Positions 52,040 through 64,000 of a stretch of 64,000 nt of DNA are shown here, one piece after another. Positions within the stretch are counted from its first letter, which is position 1, and the number at the start of each line of letters is the position of its first letter. The position numbers and the translations under genes were made by a program. The notes under the pieces are model-generated. The model did no database searches and was not told the origin of the DNA. It saw only the letters and a list, made by a program, of their open reading frames with translations. Source of the stretch: Erpobdella octoculata (Eukaryota; Annelida; Clitellata; Hirudinida; Erpobdellidae); NCBI GenBank assembly GCA_963978895.1, contig OZ022238.1, forward strand, positions 19,752,548-19,816,547, in the 5' to 3' direction.

Positions 52040-53380
52040 TCTATATATATAAAAGAACATGTCCTGACTGACTGACTGACTGACTGACTGACTGACTGAT
52101 AATCAACGCCGGACTCAAACGCCTCATCCTAGGAACGTAAAATTTGGAACTTATATTACTTTTATTGCGTAAGCATCCGCTAAGAAAGGATTTTTTAAAA
52201 TTTTGCTCCTGAGGGGAAGAAACTGTAAAACAAACTTTTTTTCTAAAACAATGTATATCTCGAAAACCATAAATGAGGAAATTTTGAAATTTGGTATATG
52301 GATTCTCCTTGAAAAATAAAAAGATACGTGTTTCACCATTTTTTGACAATTCGGTTTCCCGGACCTCAAATGTGGGTTGGAAAATTGGGTTATTTGGTTT
52401 TTAAAGTAGCTGCTACTCAAAAACTGTGAATGCTACAGGAGTAAAAATTAGTATTTAATTTCTACTCCAAAAATAATGAAATACGTGTTTTAGCATTTTT
52501 TGAAAACTTGATTTCCAGGACTTCAAATGTGGGGTGGAAAATAGGGTTATTTGTTTTTTAAAGTAACTGCTACTCAAAAACTGTAAATACTACAGATGTA
52601 AAAATTAGTATTTAGTTTCTATTCTAAAAATAAAGATATACGTATTTTACCATTTTTTTTAAAATTTGGTTTCCAGGACCTCAAATGTGGGGTGGAAAAT
52701 AAGGTTATTTGGTTTTTAATGTTACTGCTACTCGAAAACTGTAGATGCTACAGGAGTAAAAATTAGTATTTGGTTTCTACTCCAGAAATAATGATATACG
52801 GGTTTTACCAATTTTTGAAAATTTGGTTTCCAGGACTTCAAATATGGGGTGGAAAATAGGGTTACTTGGTTTTTAAAGTAACTGCTACTCAAAAACTTTA
52901 AATGCTACAAAAATAAAATTAGTATTTAGTTTCTACTCTAAAAATAATGATATACGTGTTTCACCATTTTTTGAAAATTTGGTTTTCAGGACCTCAAATG
53001 TGAAGTGGAAAAAGGGTTATTTGATTTTAAAATAACTGCTACTCAAAAACTGTAAGTGCTACAGATGTGAAAATTAGTATTTTGAGGTTTTGTGTCGGTT
53101 AAAAGTAGATGAGTTCAGTTTATCACAGGACGGACGGGCCAAGCCGTTATTTTAAGGTCTTCATACGGCCCTGCCCAAACCTTAAATCAAGGTGGGACGG
53201 GCCAAGAATTTTAACCAAGTATATAGACATTTTAGTGATTTTAGGGTGTTCAGGCGGACCGGGCTAAACCTGAAGTCAAGGTGGGACGGGCCAAAGTTTT
53301 TCATCAAGTATATAGAACTTTTAGGCCTGTAAAAACGGGCCGGGCCCAAAGTAGACGAGGAGTTAAAACTGCAGTATATA
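52040..53380 (+). mobile_element. Helitron-like element with intact 5' end and 157-bp array
   Basis: Starts TCTATATATATAAAAG at 52040 after an A (A|TC, as for Helitron insertion), then gtcctgactgac with (GACT)n to 52100, and cgcctcatcctaggaacg. About six 157-bp units follow (52300-53090; markers gtttccaggac, aatgtggggtggaaaa, tactcaaaaactg, aaaattagtattt). A GC-rich part with gggacgggcc words (53095-53345) matches 20660-21080. No CTAG end is seen, so the 3' end is lost. Noncoding. Confidence 0.65.
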
Positions 53381-53384
53381 ATAT

Positions 53385-53688
53385 GATCCAGTAATGGAAC
53401 CTCGCTGACTGCATTAAGTTTGTGTGGTTTAACACTGCAGGGAAAAATGTTAAGGAATGGAAACTGGCGTGATTGTATTTATGTGAGAAATACATTAAAA
53501 AATTGGCCACCTTTGCATTTAGGCATTGATTAATTAAAGTAATAAATGCAAGGTGTTTGAATAAAGAGTTACACTGGGACAAGTTTCTGTACCCATGCCC
53601 ACCCTACTTGAATTTTCAAAAATGAGAAATTGATTTATCGATATAACCTTTGAAATAAAAATATTTCTATTTTATTATATGCTTTCTG
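53385..53688. other. No gene seen
   Basis: Short ORFs without family features. Confidence 0.4.
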
Positions 53689-53689
53689 T

Positions 53690-54083
53690 ATGCTCTCTCG
53701 CTCAGGTTTCCTTCCCCGCTTGCTTTCCCGTTCCCGTTTGCTTTCCCGTTCTCGGTCGCTTTCCCGTTCCCGGTCGTTTTCTAGCTTCCGGTCGTTTTAC
53801 CGCTCCTGTTTGGTCTCCCGTTCCTTTTCCCGTTGCCGGTCGCCTTTCCGTTCCCGGTCGCTTTCCCGTTTCCGCTCACGCATGCTCTCCCGTTCTCGGT
53901 CATGCTTGCTCTCCCATTCCCGTTCTCAATCGAAAGGGAAAGCGACCGAGAACGGGAAAGCCACCGGGAGCGGGAAAGCAACTGGGAACGGGAAAGCGGA
54001 GAAAGAAATGGGAGCGAGAGAGACAAACATTAGAAAAACCTTTAAAAACCCGGGGCAACACCGGGAACCCCCGCAAGTAGATA
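53690..54083. repeat. Mirrored polypyrimidine/polypurine inverted repeat
   Basis: 53690-53932 is C/T-rich on plus (Helitron-like unit, minus sense). From 53936 the same unit continues G/A-rich (plus sense), ending tagaaaaacctttaaaaacc, cccggggcaacaccggg and a degenerate caagtag in place of CTAG. The turn point is cgttctcaatcgaaaggg. Two oppositely oriented copies thus meet head to head, giving a long potential hairpin or triplex-prone tract. Confidence 0.7.
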
Positions 54084-54084
54084 T

Positions 54085-54196
<112 letters not shown>

Positions 54197-54199
54197 CAA

Positions 54200-55846
<1,647 letters not shown>

Positions 55847-55909
55847 TTCATGAAAAATATTTGTATTAAATTGATATCTTTCTATCTCAATTATATAAAG
55901 GATTTTTAA

Positions 55910-56085
55910 TAAACAAGTTTTTTACAATTTACTTGTTCAATCCTTTATATTAACTTTGCCTTTCTGTCTGAATAAACACAAACCCCTTTCAGGTCATCAA
56001 ATTGATGTGAAACATGGTCCATAGACTCATGAGGGTTAAACATTAATTTTAAAATGATCAACTCAAAAAAATTGTATTCCTTAAT
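55910..56085 (+). repeat. Dispersed repeat, second copy
   Basis: aatcctttatattaact, ctttctgtctgaata, tcaaattgatgtgaaac, tggtccatagactcatga match 50215-50360 in the same orientation. Noncoding; class unknown. Confidence 0.6.
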
Positions 56086-56494
56086 TTGAATGCTCAGCCT
56101 AAAAAATCTATGCATCATTACGTAATTGTTTATTTTATTGAAAGACAACAAATTTTGAGTTTTACTTTTACCCATTTCACGTATTCTTATCGATCTGAAA
56201 TTTTTGACGTAGATTCGATAATTCATATATATTAGGATGAAGACATGGATGGGAAAATGATGATGAAAGCATCAAACCTGTTGTGTCTGATGCTATTCTC
56301 TTTTATTGAGCATAACACATTGAAAAAGATAACTTTTAATTAATCCATCGTTCTTTTTTCTTTATTGGTTTAGTCGATATTTCTAGTTTTTTTGGCTCGT
56401 GTTTTTTGTTGTTTATATTGTATACTAAAAAAATTGAGACGAAAGCCATTTTGCATAGATAAACAACAACTGATTTCATTTTATCTTAAAATAA
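56086..56494. other. No gene seen
   Basis: AT-rich. Confidence 0.4.
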
Positions 56495-58395
56495 CAGAGG
56501 TAGGCACTATCTCACATATTTTTAAGTATTTAAAATACGTATTTTTAAAATGAAATACGTATGTTATTTAGTATTTAAATACCGATGATAAAGTATTTCG
56601 TATTTTGTTATTTTAAATATTTTTTAGAGTAATTTTATATTAAAAACACATATCAAAATTCTTTTAAAAAAACTATTTTTATGTTTCAATTTTGTAAAAG
56701 AAAAACTCTTTGCATAGAATCTTGATTATTTAGTCACTTCCTTTTACTTTTAACACGGACTCGCTCTTAACATTTCCTGTTTTAAATTTGTTGGTTGCTA
56801 TTCGTCTAAATCATTTACAAATAAGCAAAAGAAATCGTGTCAAAAGTATGTCAGAAAGTGAAAACAAATCAGATGATTGTCTCAAACGTATCTCCAATTC
56901 TAGATGAGAACTTTTTTAAATGGAAAAAAACGAAAACGGGCACATAAAAGCGAAATGTTGTTTCTGTTCAAGTTCGAACGATATGATGGTGAGTGGAAGT
57001 TTGCATGCAACATCTAATTTTCTAAAGTATTTACGAGTAAGAATTTGATTGATTTTCTATACTTATGGTCTTATTGTTGCGTTCAAATAGATAGCATTTG
57101 ATGGTTTTTAGACCAAATTTGAAAAATAAATAGGTGGCTATGGCATAAATGGTTTAAATGGTTTACTTTCAGCTCGTTTGATCTTATTTTATTTATTTTG
57201 ATGAAAGTTGCATTAGTTTTTAGTAACAATTGTAACTTTATAAACTTTAATTTTTCAGACTGTTAATAAAGAACGCAAACAGGAGTACAACAATTATCGT
57301 ATTGAAGTGATGACATCATCACCGCTGCGTGAACAAAATAAAGTGTCGAAGCAACACTTGCATTGACAGTGCACTCTCCAACAGAGTGTTTATGGAGCTC
57401 TGCAGGCTACTGCTGATCAACTGATTATGGATCATATAGTTATGGGCATGCGGAAACAGTAGAAGTTCAAGGCTTTAGTAACCGGATTAGAAATGGGGTG
57501 ACGGTAATGTCATGGATAAAATAGAAGGAATGAATGAAAAATTAAAACATCCTGCAGAAAATTTTTTTTTATGTACAGCAACTGATGTATGGTCATCAAA
57601 TTATAGACGTTTGTTAGGTGTAACTGTTCAATGGATAAATATATCAGACTTTCCAAAAAATCGGCAGCATTATTTTGTTGCAGATTTGTTTGAAGTTATA
57701 TATTTACAATCGTGTAGCAAAATTGTTGTGTGATGTGCATGAAAATGTTGGCATCTCTAAATATGTTATTCTCACAGTTACTAATAACGGATCTAGTTTT
57801 TTAAATAATTTTAAACAGCCATGAGGATGAAATTACAAAAAAAATGTATTTATTTCAAAGATGTGGACGAGATTTTTATAAATCCTACATCAGTAACTGA
57901 TGAGGATAAAGAGTTTGAAATAACATTTCCTCTGCAACTCAGATGCAGCAGTCGTACTCTCAGCCTAATAGCTACAATTGATATGAATGAAATACTTAAA
58001 AATAATTATAATTACGGAAGAATCCACCATAGTACATTTGGTTAATGTACAGCTGCTCGGAACAAACGTTCGCGATCCCCAAAATGTTGCGAAGATTATT
58101 TTGCTATCATGAACTCTGAACCGATGGGTCCAAGCCCAACAAGATGGAATTCATTGTACAAGTGACTGTAGCATGTAAACAGCCAGTGAAAAACTGAAAG
58201 ATTTGTGTGTCACTTTCAATGCAGCAGTTTTTAGAGACCACGAAATTAAGTTTTTACATGAATTTGTCGAGTGCATGAAGCCTACTTTCACCATTGTGCA
58301 AGTGACTAAAAGAAGTTATGGCTAGGCGATTCAGGTCTAATTTGAATCTTGTCCTTGGTATCAGCAACAACATCTGGACCGCTGGATCTCATACT
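56495..58395 (+). mobile_element. BED-type hAT transposon, decayed
   Basis: Starts with a hAT-like terminus CAGAGGTAGGCA (56495-56506) followed by aaatacgtattt-type subterminal repeats. BED finger at 56935-57040: NGHIKAKCCFCSSSNDMM, LHATSNFLKYLR. Transposase pieces: CTATDVWSSNYRRLLGVTV with QWI (57590-57635), a degraded VTNNGS region (57775-57800), FPLQLRCSSRTLSLIATID (57928-57984) and PSPTRWNSLYK (58133-58165). The order is that of hAT DDE transposases. At least five stops or shifts. The C-terminal dimerisation domain and 3' terminus are not seen. Confidence 0.75.
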
Positions 58396-58477
58396 TTTTT
58401 TTAAAATAAGGATAGGTCCAAGCGGACCGTCTGGAAAGAATACAAAGTTTTTACTGTTTTCATACATTACTAATTAA

Positions 58478-58740
58478 ATGCTTTTATTTAACTTCACTCG
58501 TTTGTTTGTTTGTTTGTCTGTTTGTCTGTGATGATCAAATCTTAAAAACAAACATTCACTTACTTTTCGATCACCTAGAGCTTTAAAGCTTTCAGGAAAG
58601 TTTTATTCTAGATGCCAATACATGAATTTAATGTTTCCAACATGAATTAGGTCTTAAATCAATTAAAATTAATCAAAGTTGTCCGTTAGGGTTAGGGTTA
58701 GGGTTAGATAACAACTAATCCATACATCGAGTTAAATTTA
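58478..58740 (+). mobile_element. Helitron-like element 5' part with TTAGGG block
   Basis: Matches 39346-39557: gcttttatttaacttcac, gtttgttt run, ttttcgatcacct, ggaaagttttattcta, ttaaatcaattaaaatta, agttgtccgttaggg. TTAGGG occurs three to four times (58685-58707), then the sequence diverges (no polypurine part here). Confidence 0.6.
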
Positions 58741-59088
58741 TGAATTTTGATTTCATATGAAAAAATAAACAATGTGCAAGATCATTATTTCTTGTGTTGC
58801 TTGTGTTATTTCCATTCCACGAGCACACTTTCTTTATCAGACAATGCCTTACTTTGTCCGAACGGTGTTAGTGGCCTACGGGTCCTTCTGTTGGAGAAAA
58901 TAAATAAATAAAATAAAATAAATAAAAATATTTTTTTTTTAAATTACCTCACTGTGAATAAAATTTAGACATTGTCTAATAAATAAAGTGTGCTCATGGA
59001 ATGGGAATAACTCAAGCAACACAATAAATAATGTCATCATCTATTAACTGCAAGAAAGTTTTTTTTCTGAAAATATAATCATGAAAGC
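58741..59088. other. Inverted pair of short segments, no gene
   Basis: ttatttccattccacgagcacact (58786-58810 region) recurs in reverse complement near 58990-59015 (agtgtgctcatggaatggg), making a hairpin of about 250 bp that may be a MITE. Confidence 0.4.
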
Positions 59089-59886
59089 TTACAAATAATC
59101 ATCTGAAATGGATGATCGAAATCTATTTTTGATAATTTTTAGTTTACTTAAAGCCCTTTCAACTGAGAAATTTGAAACTGCATGACAAGCCAAACTGCTA
59201 TACAGACTGTGCAAACTTCGAAAGCCAGATAATTCAGAAAGCAATTGGAATGGTTTCATAAATGCATACCGTTGCCACGACCGTGCTTGGTTCAGCTTTG
59301 CATCATTTTCTGTCAGAATAAGAGCATTGTTGTTGCCAATGTCAGACTCAACATCAAAATCTTTAATGTGGTTTTCTTCATTATCAAATTGTCCTTGTCG
59401 TAGAAGTGGATAATCGCAACCTTTTTGTAGGAGATCATCAATATTAGTGGTTGTGCTATTTTGAGACAAAAGACAGAACGTTGTTTTGAAGACTGACATT
59501 TCAGCTGCGACTGCAATTGCATCAGCTCCATAAAATTGGCAAATTATTTCATTGTCAGAATTGTGTATAGATGTATCACTAAAGAGAGCCTAAAGTGTGA
59601 ACAGCGACAATTGCTGCATGAATGTAAGATTCTGCTACTTAAATCTGCTACACATCTGCTGATATGTCTTATCCAAAACAACAATGAATGAATCTGGTTT
59701 GAAATGAGCAAGTCCATTCAAACAATCATAACTAGTCATTTCTCCAGGCATCTTTTTCTTGGCTCGACGTAGTTCGGAAAGAAATTCAGTATTTACGCCA
59801 TGCAGGTGCGACGTTGAACCGGGAAATCCAGGGGTCCGGACCCCCAGTTTCGACAGGCACCACCCGTGAGATTTTTGCAAATCCAA
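59089..59886 (-). pseudogene. ZMYM1-like hAT transposase, C-terminal half
   Basis: Minus strand: SELRRAKKKMPGEMTSYDCL near 59750, FIVVLDKTYQQMCSRF, then after a gap KPFQLLSELSGFRSLHSLYSS, CHAVSNFSVERALSKLKIIK and NRFRSSISDDYL to 59089. The last block is the hAT dimerisation domain in the style of zinc finger MYM-type protein 1 relatives (ERaLSkLkiIKnrlRss). Frames are interrupted. The middle part of the same family is found in opposite orientation at 60120-61430. Confidence 0.75.
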
Positions 59887-60119
59887 GGATTTTTTACTAG
59901 TGTGAGGGGTATTTGAATCTCATTGAGTTAATCATGGTAAGTATAAAAACATTGTTCACGTGTGCTAGCTAAAAATATCTACGAAGAGAATAAGAAAAGA
60001 AGTAAGGCGGTTTTAAAGAAGTTATAAAACTAGACCGTCCATAACAACCCTATCCTCAACAAGATGGTCATCTAGATGTGTAAATTTGAGAATAGTTCAC
60101 AAGAGTCTTCCGGCCATCA

Positions 60120-61430
60120 TTAGTTTACTCAGCATCCAAATGATGTGTGGATGACTTTGTGTTTACTGTCAGCAGTGAAAACTTTAAAATTTGTAATTGG
60201 ACCTCATTTTCAATGCAGTTATTCGTATTATTTAATGTTGTGTACGAAGCACTGCAAATCAGTGCTATTGACTTGTCTGCTGCCAATGCTGTTGAAACTT
60301 TGATGGAAACTGTTAAACGCATCAAAACAGCTGATGATTTTGAGAAGATATATGCTGATGTTTCAAACACTTTAAAATAAAAAATATCGCTTTTGGGTGG
60401 CCATGACATAAAAAAAATATCGAAACCATCAGCACTGCAAGATTTTGCTATAGATTTAGTTTTTATATTAAATCATCGTATGCACTTACTTCGAGTTTGC
60501 CAGAAGATATTAAAAACGAAATGAAAGTCAAATTTTTATTTCCATATTGGACTCATTTGCTTCATACCTGAAATCAAAGTTCAACTCTGAATTACAACAG
60601 GGTTGAAGCTTATTTCTTCTGTCGTGCAATTTGATAAAAACTTTGAAAGTGCTGTCAGAGAGATGGTTTCCGTAGCTCAACTGGATGCAGATATCTGTGT
60701 GGCAGAAAGCCAATTGATAATACAGCATTTAGCATAAAGCAAAACTACAAGAGCTGAAACTACTACCCCGCAAAACCTTTTGAACCTAGTAACTAAAACA
60801 TACAAAAACTGAAATCAGTAGCGTACGAGCCGGAGGGCGGGAGGGGCTGCAGCTCCACGGGTTTCGGGCAAAATGGGCTGAAAATTTGGGCATCTGTTAA
60901 ATCTATCAATACAGATACAGTAGCAAACGTCGAACCACTCCGCAAAGCTTTAGGTGATACTCAAAATCTGTACAACTTTTTGGAGGCTAGCCCTAAAAGA
61001 CACGCTGTTTTATTACGTTTCTGTTACGTTCAACGGTGAACATATGTCACACACACTGAAATCTCAAAGTTTGACCAGGTGGTCATGTAGATATGACTCT
61101 ATAAAAGCCGTTGTAGAACAGTTGCCTATTATCATAATGGCCTTGCTTACTTTGACAAATGATCACGATCCCAAAACGTATATAAGCAGTACAGCCAGCC
61201 AGTACACTGACGCAATATGTGACTTTGATTTTGTGCTTGGGCTGGTTGTGTTTAAAATGATAGTATCAAACTCAAATAGTCTCACCAGATATTTGCAGGG
61301 AAATACTGTCGACATGATAACTGCCAAGAAAACAGCCACAGCAACCAGAGACACTCTCCATCAATGTAGAAATGAAAAGCGCTTTGAAAATGTTTGGATC
61401 ACGACTTGGTTAAGACAGAACAGGTAATCT
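60120..61430 (+). pseudogene. ZMYM1-like hAT transposase, central part
   Basis: The plus strand holds QLFVLFNVVYEALQISAIDL, TLMETVKRIKTADDFEKIY (60200-60380), a degraded stretch, then LYNFLEASPKRHAVLLRF (60970-61020), SHTLKSQSLTRWSCRYDSI, LLTLTNDHDPKTY, DFDFVLGLVVFKMIV, SLTRYLQGNTVDMI and TLHQCRNEKRFENVW to 61400. The block order 60200-60720 versus 60960-61400 is reversed relative to an intact hAT, so the locus is rearranged. A hAT-like terminus CAGTAGCGTACGAGCC sits at 60816 between the two blocks. Confidence 0.7.
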
Positions 61431-61437
61431 ACTTAAA

Positions 61438-61640
61438 TGCCCGCGATGGGACAGCGGTAAAAGTCTTTGACTTTTGAGCTTGGGGTCCTGGGTTCAAGTC
61501 CCAGGTAAACAAAATCCCACATCGCGTAACTTCCTTGAGCAAGGAGTTCACTCTGAATTCAGTCGATCTGAATGCCTCAGGTCAACTCAGTCTTTCATCC
61601 TCCTGTGGTAGTCAAATGAGTACCGGTGGTTTCACTGGGG
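61438..61640 (+). mobile_element. tRNA-derived SINE
   Basis: A-box-like gggacagcggt near 61448 and B box GGTTCAAGTCC (61491-61501). The body has ttgagcaaggagttcactc, caggtcaactcagtc, tttcatcc and caaatgagtacc, shared with 25586-25893. The tail is not simple; gggataaataaatcgatt follows. Confidence 0.75.
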
Positions 61641-61789
61641 ATAAATAAATCGATTGAGGCGCTGAATACGGCTGCCTGCATCGTAGTGGTCTTGAAATCG
61701 ATTTGTCGGTATAACACCACTATAATATCATCGGAATCTTTATCTTTATCTTTTATCTTTACTCTAAGTTTCTCACTGATCACACTTCT

Positions 61790-62460
61790 AAAGCAGGTTT
61801 ACAAGCAGCCGCCGACAATGTTTTTTCAATACTTTACAACAATGACCTTCATGTTGTTCTACCAGTTTTCAATCAAGCTGCAAATATTTTGGCGGCATCC
61901 GATCCAGGGAATTACAAACCAATATTGCTAACATTCTCTTGTTGTCGTGCTATGGAGCAGATAATCAATAAAAACATCCTCAACTACCTTCAGACAAACA
62001 ACCTCATGTTTCCCAGTCAACACGGTTTTCTCAATTCAAGGTCTACATGTTCAAATCTGATTGAGTGTACCAATGACTGGTCAATCTTAAAGCAAGACAA
62101 TCAGGGTACTGATATTATATATTTCGACTTCAAAAAAGCTTTTGAATCAGTGCCCCACCCTTAATTACTGGCAAAACTTCAAGCTTACGGAATTTCGGGC
62201 AACCTCTTCTTGTGGATAATGAAGTTTTTGGTGAACCGGGTTCAGGCTGTCAAGATGAATGGCCAATTATCCCACAGTAAAGATGTGACAAGTGGTGTAC
62301 CTTAAGGGAGTGTGCATGGGCCTACACTTTTCCTTGTTTACATAAACGATGTTGTAGACGCATTTACAGACAACTCTGTAAAATACAAACTATTTGCAAA
62401 CGATATCAAGCTTTACTTATCATCATCATCCCTTCACAGCTCTTCCCTTCAAACTGCTAT
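61790..62460 (+). pseudogene. CR1/Jockey-group LINE RT fragment
   Basis: Plus strand: LAASDPGNYKPILLTF, MEQIINKNILNYLQTNNL, SQHGFLNSRSTCSNLIE, DIIYFDFKKAFESVPHP, stop, YGISGNLFLWIMKFLVNR, TSGVP, stop, GSVHGPTLFLVYINDVV, FANDIKLYLS (YADD box changed to FAND). Fragment ends near 62460, where the 3' end of the facing LINE begins. Confidence 0.8.
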
Positions 62461-62461
62461 T

Positions 62462-64000
62462 GACAAGTTAGATAAGATAAGATAACGTTTATTATAGTGG
62501 TTCAGACTTTACGCCTATAGACAACTACTTCGAATTAAATATACATAAATAAATAACTAATAATAAGAATAATAATAAATATAATAAAATAAAATAAATG
62601 AAAAATGATAATGATAGATAAATAAACTAATAAAAAATAAATAATTTGTATAAAAATCAGTATCCATGCCTGGATAGCGCTACTTTAAAAGATGTGGTTG
62701 TCTCAGATGCTACAGTGCCATCGTCCAAGTCATTCCATATATTTACCACTCTAGAACTAAAAAAAGCCTTTTTATAGTCTTTTCTTGTTTTTTAAAAAGC
62801 TTGAATCTATGTCCCCTAGTGCTTTGAATCGGTGGTTGTTCAAAAAACATTGCTGGTGTTAAATCCTCTTTTCCTGTTATTATCTTGTAGGTTTCGATCA
62901 AGTCACCCCTACTTCTCCTTTTCTCTAGAGTTGTTAAGCCACATTGTTTTAATCTTTCTTCGTAAGGTAATTGGCTTAAATGCTTAATCAAATTTGTAGC
63001 CCTCCTCCAACACTACAATGTCCTTTTTTAAAACAGGGCTCTAAGCTTGTACACAATATTCTAGATGTGGTCTTACCAAACATTTGTATAGCCTGATAAC
63101 TATTTCCTGGTTTCGACTTATTATTGTTATTTTGACCAATCCTAAAATCTTATTTGCTCGCTTTGCTGCTTCCGCACACTGTCTTGATGGTTTGCCGCTA
63201 TTGTGTACTATAACTCCCAGATCTCTTTCCTCTTCAGATGTCTTCAACAATATTCCTCCCATCTCATACTGAAACTCTTGTTTACTATTATCCATGTGCA
63301 TCACTGAACATTTATCTACGTTCAACATCATTTGCCAGTCTAGGGACCATTGGTATATTTTTGCAAGATCTTTTCTTAAAATGTCGGCATCCAGCTCACA
63401 CTCTATTTTCATGGATAACTTTGTATCATCAGCAAATTTCGAGACCTTTGAACAAGTCCATATATCAAGGTCATTAAGGAACAGAACAAATAGTAAAGGT
63501 CCCAAAACGGATCCTTGCGGTACACCACTTTATATGCTTTTCCAATCCGAGTATTTCTCTTTAATTCCTACTTTATGTCTTCTATCAGCTAGCCATTCTT
63601 TGATCCATCCTCGAATATTACCTCCTATTCCAGCAGCTTCTATTTTTCTCATCAACCGTGTATGTGGTACTTTGTCGAAGGCATTGGCAAAATCCAGATA
63701 GACTATGTCTGCAGGGGATCCTTTGTCTAAGTGGGTATAAACATTTTCAAAACAATCTAGCAAATTTGTTAGACATGATCGCCTTTGTACGAATCCATGT
63801 TGGCTGTTTATCAAAATGCTGTGGTGTCTAATGCGATTCATTAATTCGAGCTGAATGACTTTTTCCATTACTTTGCAAAAATACACGAGACTTACAGGAC
63901 GATAGTTACTTGCCTCAGATCTGCTACCTTTTTAAAGAGTGGTACAATGATTGCATCTTTCCAATCACGAGGAATTTCTCCAGTTTTCAAGGACCTGTTC
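62462..64000 (-). pseudogene. CR1/Rex1-like LINE ORF2, runs off the window
   Basis: Minus strand from the window edge: LKTGEIPRDWKDAIIVPLFK, shift, VMEKVIQLELMNRI, SQHGFVQRRSCLTNLLDCF, DIVYLDFANAFDKVPHTRL, GIGGNIRGWIKEWLADRRH, then GPLLFVLFLNDLDIW, KFADDTKLSMKIECELDAD, RDLGVIVHNSGKPSRQCAEA, RPHLEYCVQA, a stop, and the end SQLPYEERLKQCGLTTLEKR, SRGDLIETYKIITG to 62743. 3' UTR follows with a (GATAA)-type tail at 62468-62484. RT motifs are nearly complete with a few shifts. Confidence 0.85.

Noticed and set aside
60818..60870. GC-rich promoter or CpG island
   Set aside because: The sequence starts like a hAT terminus (CAGTAGCGTACG) and sits inside hAT remains.
63084..63701. Plus-strand ORFs over the last LINE
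   Set aside because: Antisense shadows of the minus-strand RT frame, which carries all motifs.

Overview
The window looks like intergenic and intronic DNA from an AT-rich invertebrate animal genome. Evidence for this: GT-AG exons separated by kilobases, no long intact ORFs, Penelope-like, L2/CR1, Gypsy, hAT and Helitron-like remains, tRNA-derived SINEs, internal TTAGGG blocks, and about twenty long (TA)n tracts. I cannot name the phylum; a cnidarian, mollusc or similar marine invertebrate would fit. Almost everything recognisable is a broken transposable element, and no element appears fully intact.

Layout. 1-2.7 kb: a minisatellite present as two inverted arms, a Helitron-like 3' end, and a solo LTR with a perfect 5-bp target duplication next to a MITE-like inverted repeat. 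4-7.7 kb: an L2-type LINE 3' end, a Helitron-like repeat, a tRNA-like SINE head and a LINE C-terminus. 8.2-9.2 kb (minus): two phase-compatible candidate host exons. 9.3-13.8 kb: a Helitron with about 157-bp internal repeats, then two Penelope-like elements with hammerhead ribozyme motifs, one keeping a GIY-YIG endonuclease. 16.5-19.6 kb: a Ty3/Gypsy element with a SAP-domain Gag, cut off after RT by a second Helitron (to 21.1 kb). 21-25.9 kb: a Penelope terminus, an unassigned decayed transposase-like ORF, a 280-bp (AAT)n tract and a SINE. 26.1-29.5 kb: a head-to-tail Helitron-like array. 29.6-37.3 kb: a CXC-domain remnant and nested LINEs. 38-43.2 kb: SINE, Helitron-like, Penelope (best hammerhead) and hAT pieces plus a decayed LINE.

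43.4-51.8 kb (minus strand) holds the best candidate for a real host gene. Three exons (51576-51752, 49104-49248, 44380-44708) have consensus splice sites and matching phases, and encode an ectodomain piece, one transmembrane helix and a Ser/Pro-rich then acidic tail. A fourth, weaker terminal exon (43877-43936) would lead to a poly(A) signal. The introns hold a hAT fragment and long microsatellites. 52-64 kb: a third Helitron with the 157-bp array, a mirrored polypyrimidine/polypurine repeat, the longest open LINE reverse-transcriptase frame (54200-55723), BED-hAT and ZMYM1-like hAT fragments, a SINE and two converging LINEs.

The elements do not act together as a system. The most notable signals are the set of five hammerhead motifs on Penelope termini abutting (TA)n tracts, the Helitron-like tandem array with a seamless end-to-start junction, and the reconstructed membrane-protein gene. 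All calls come from reading the sequence and remembered family motifs; no searches were run.
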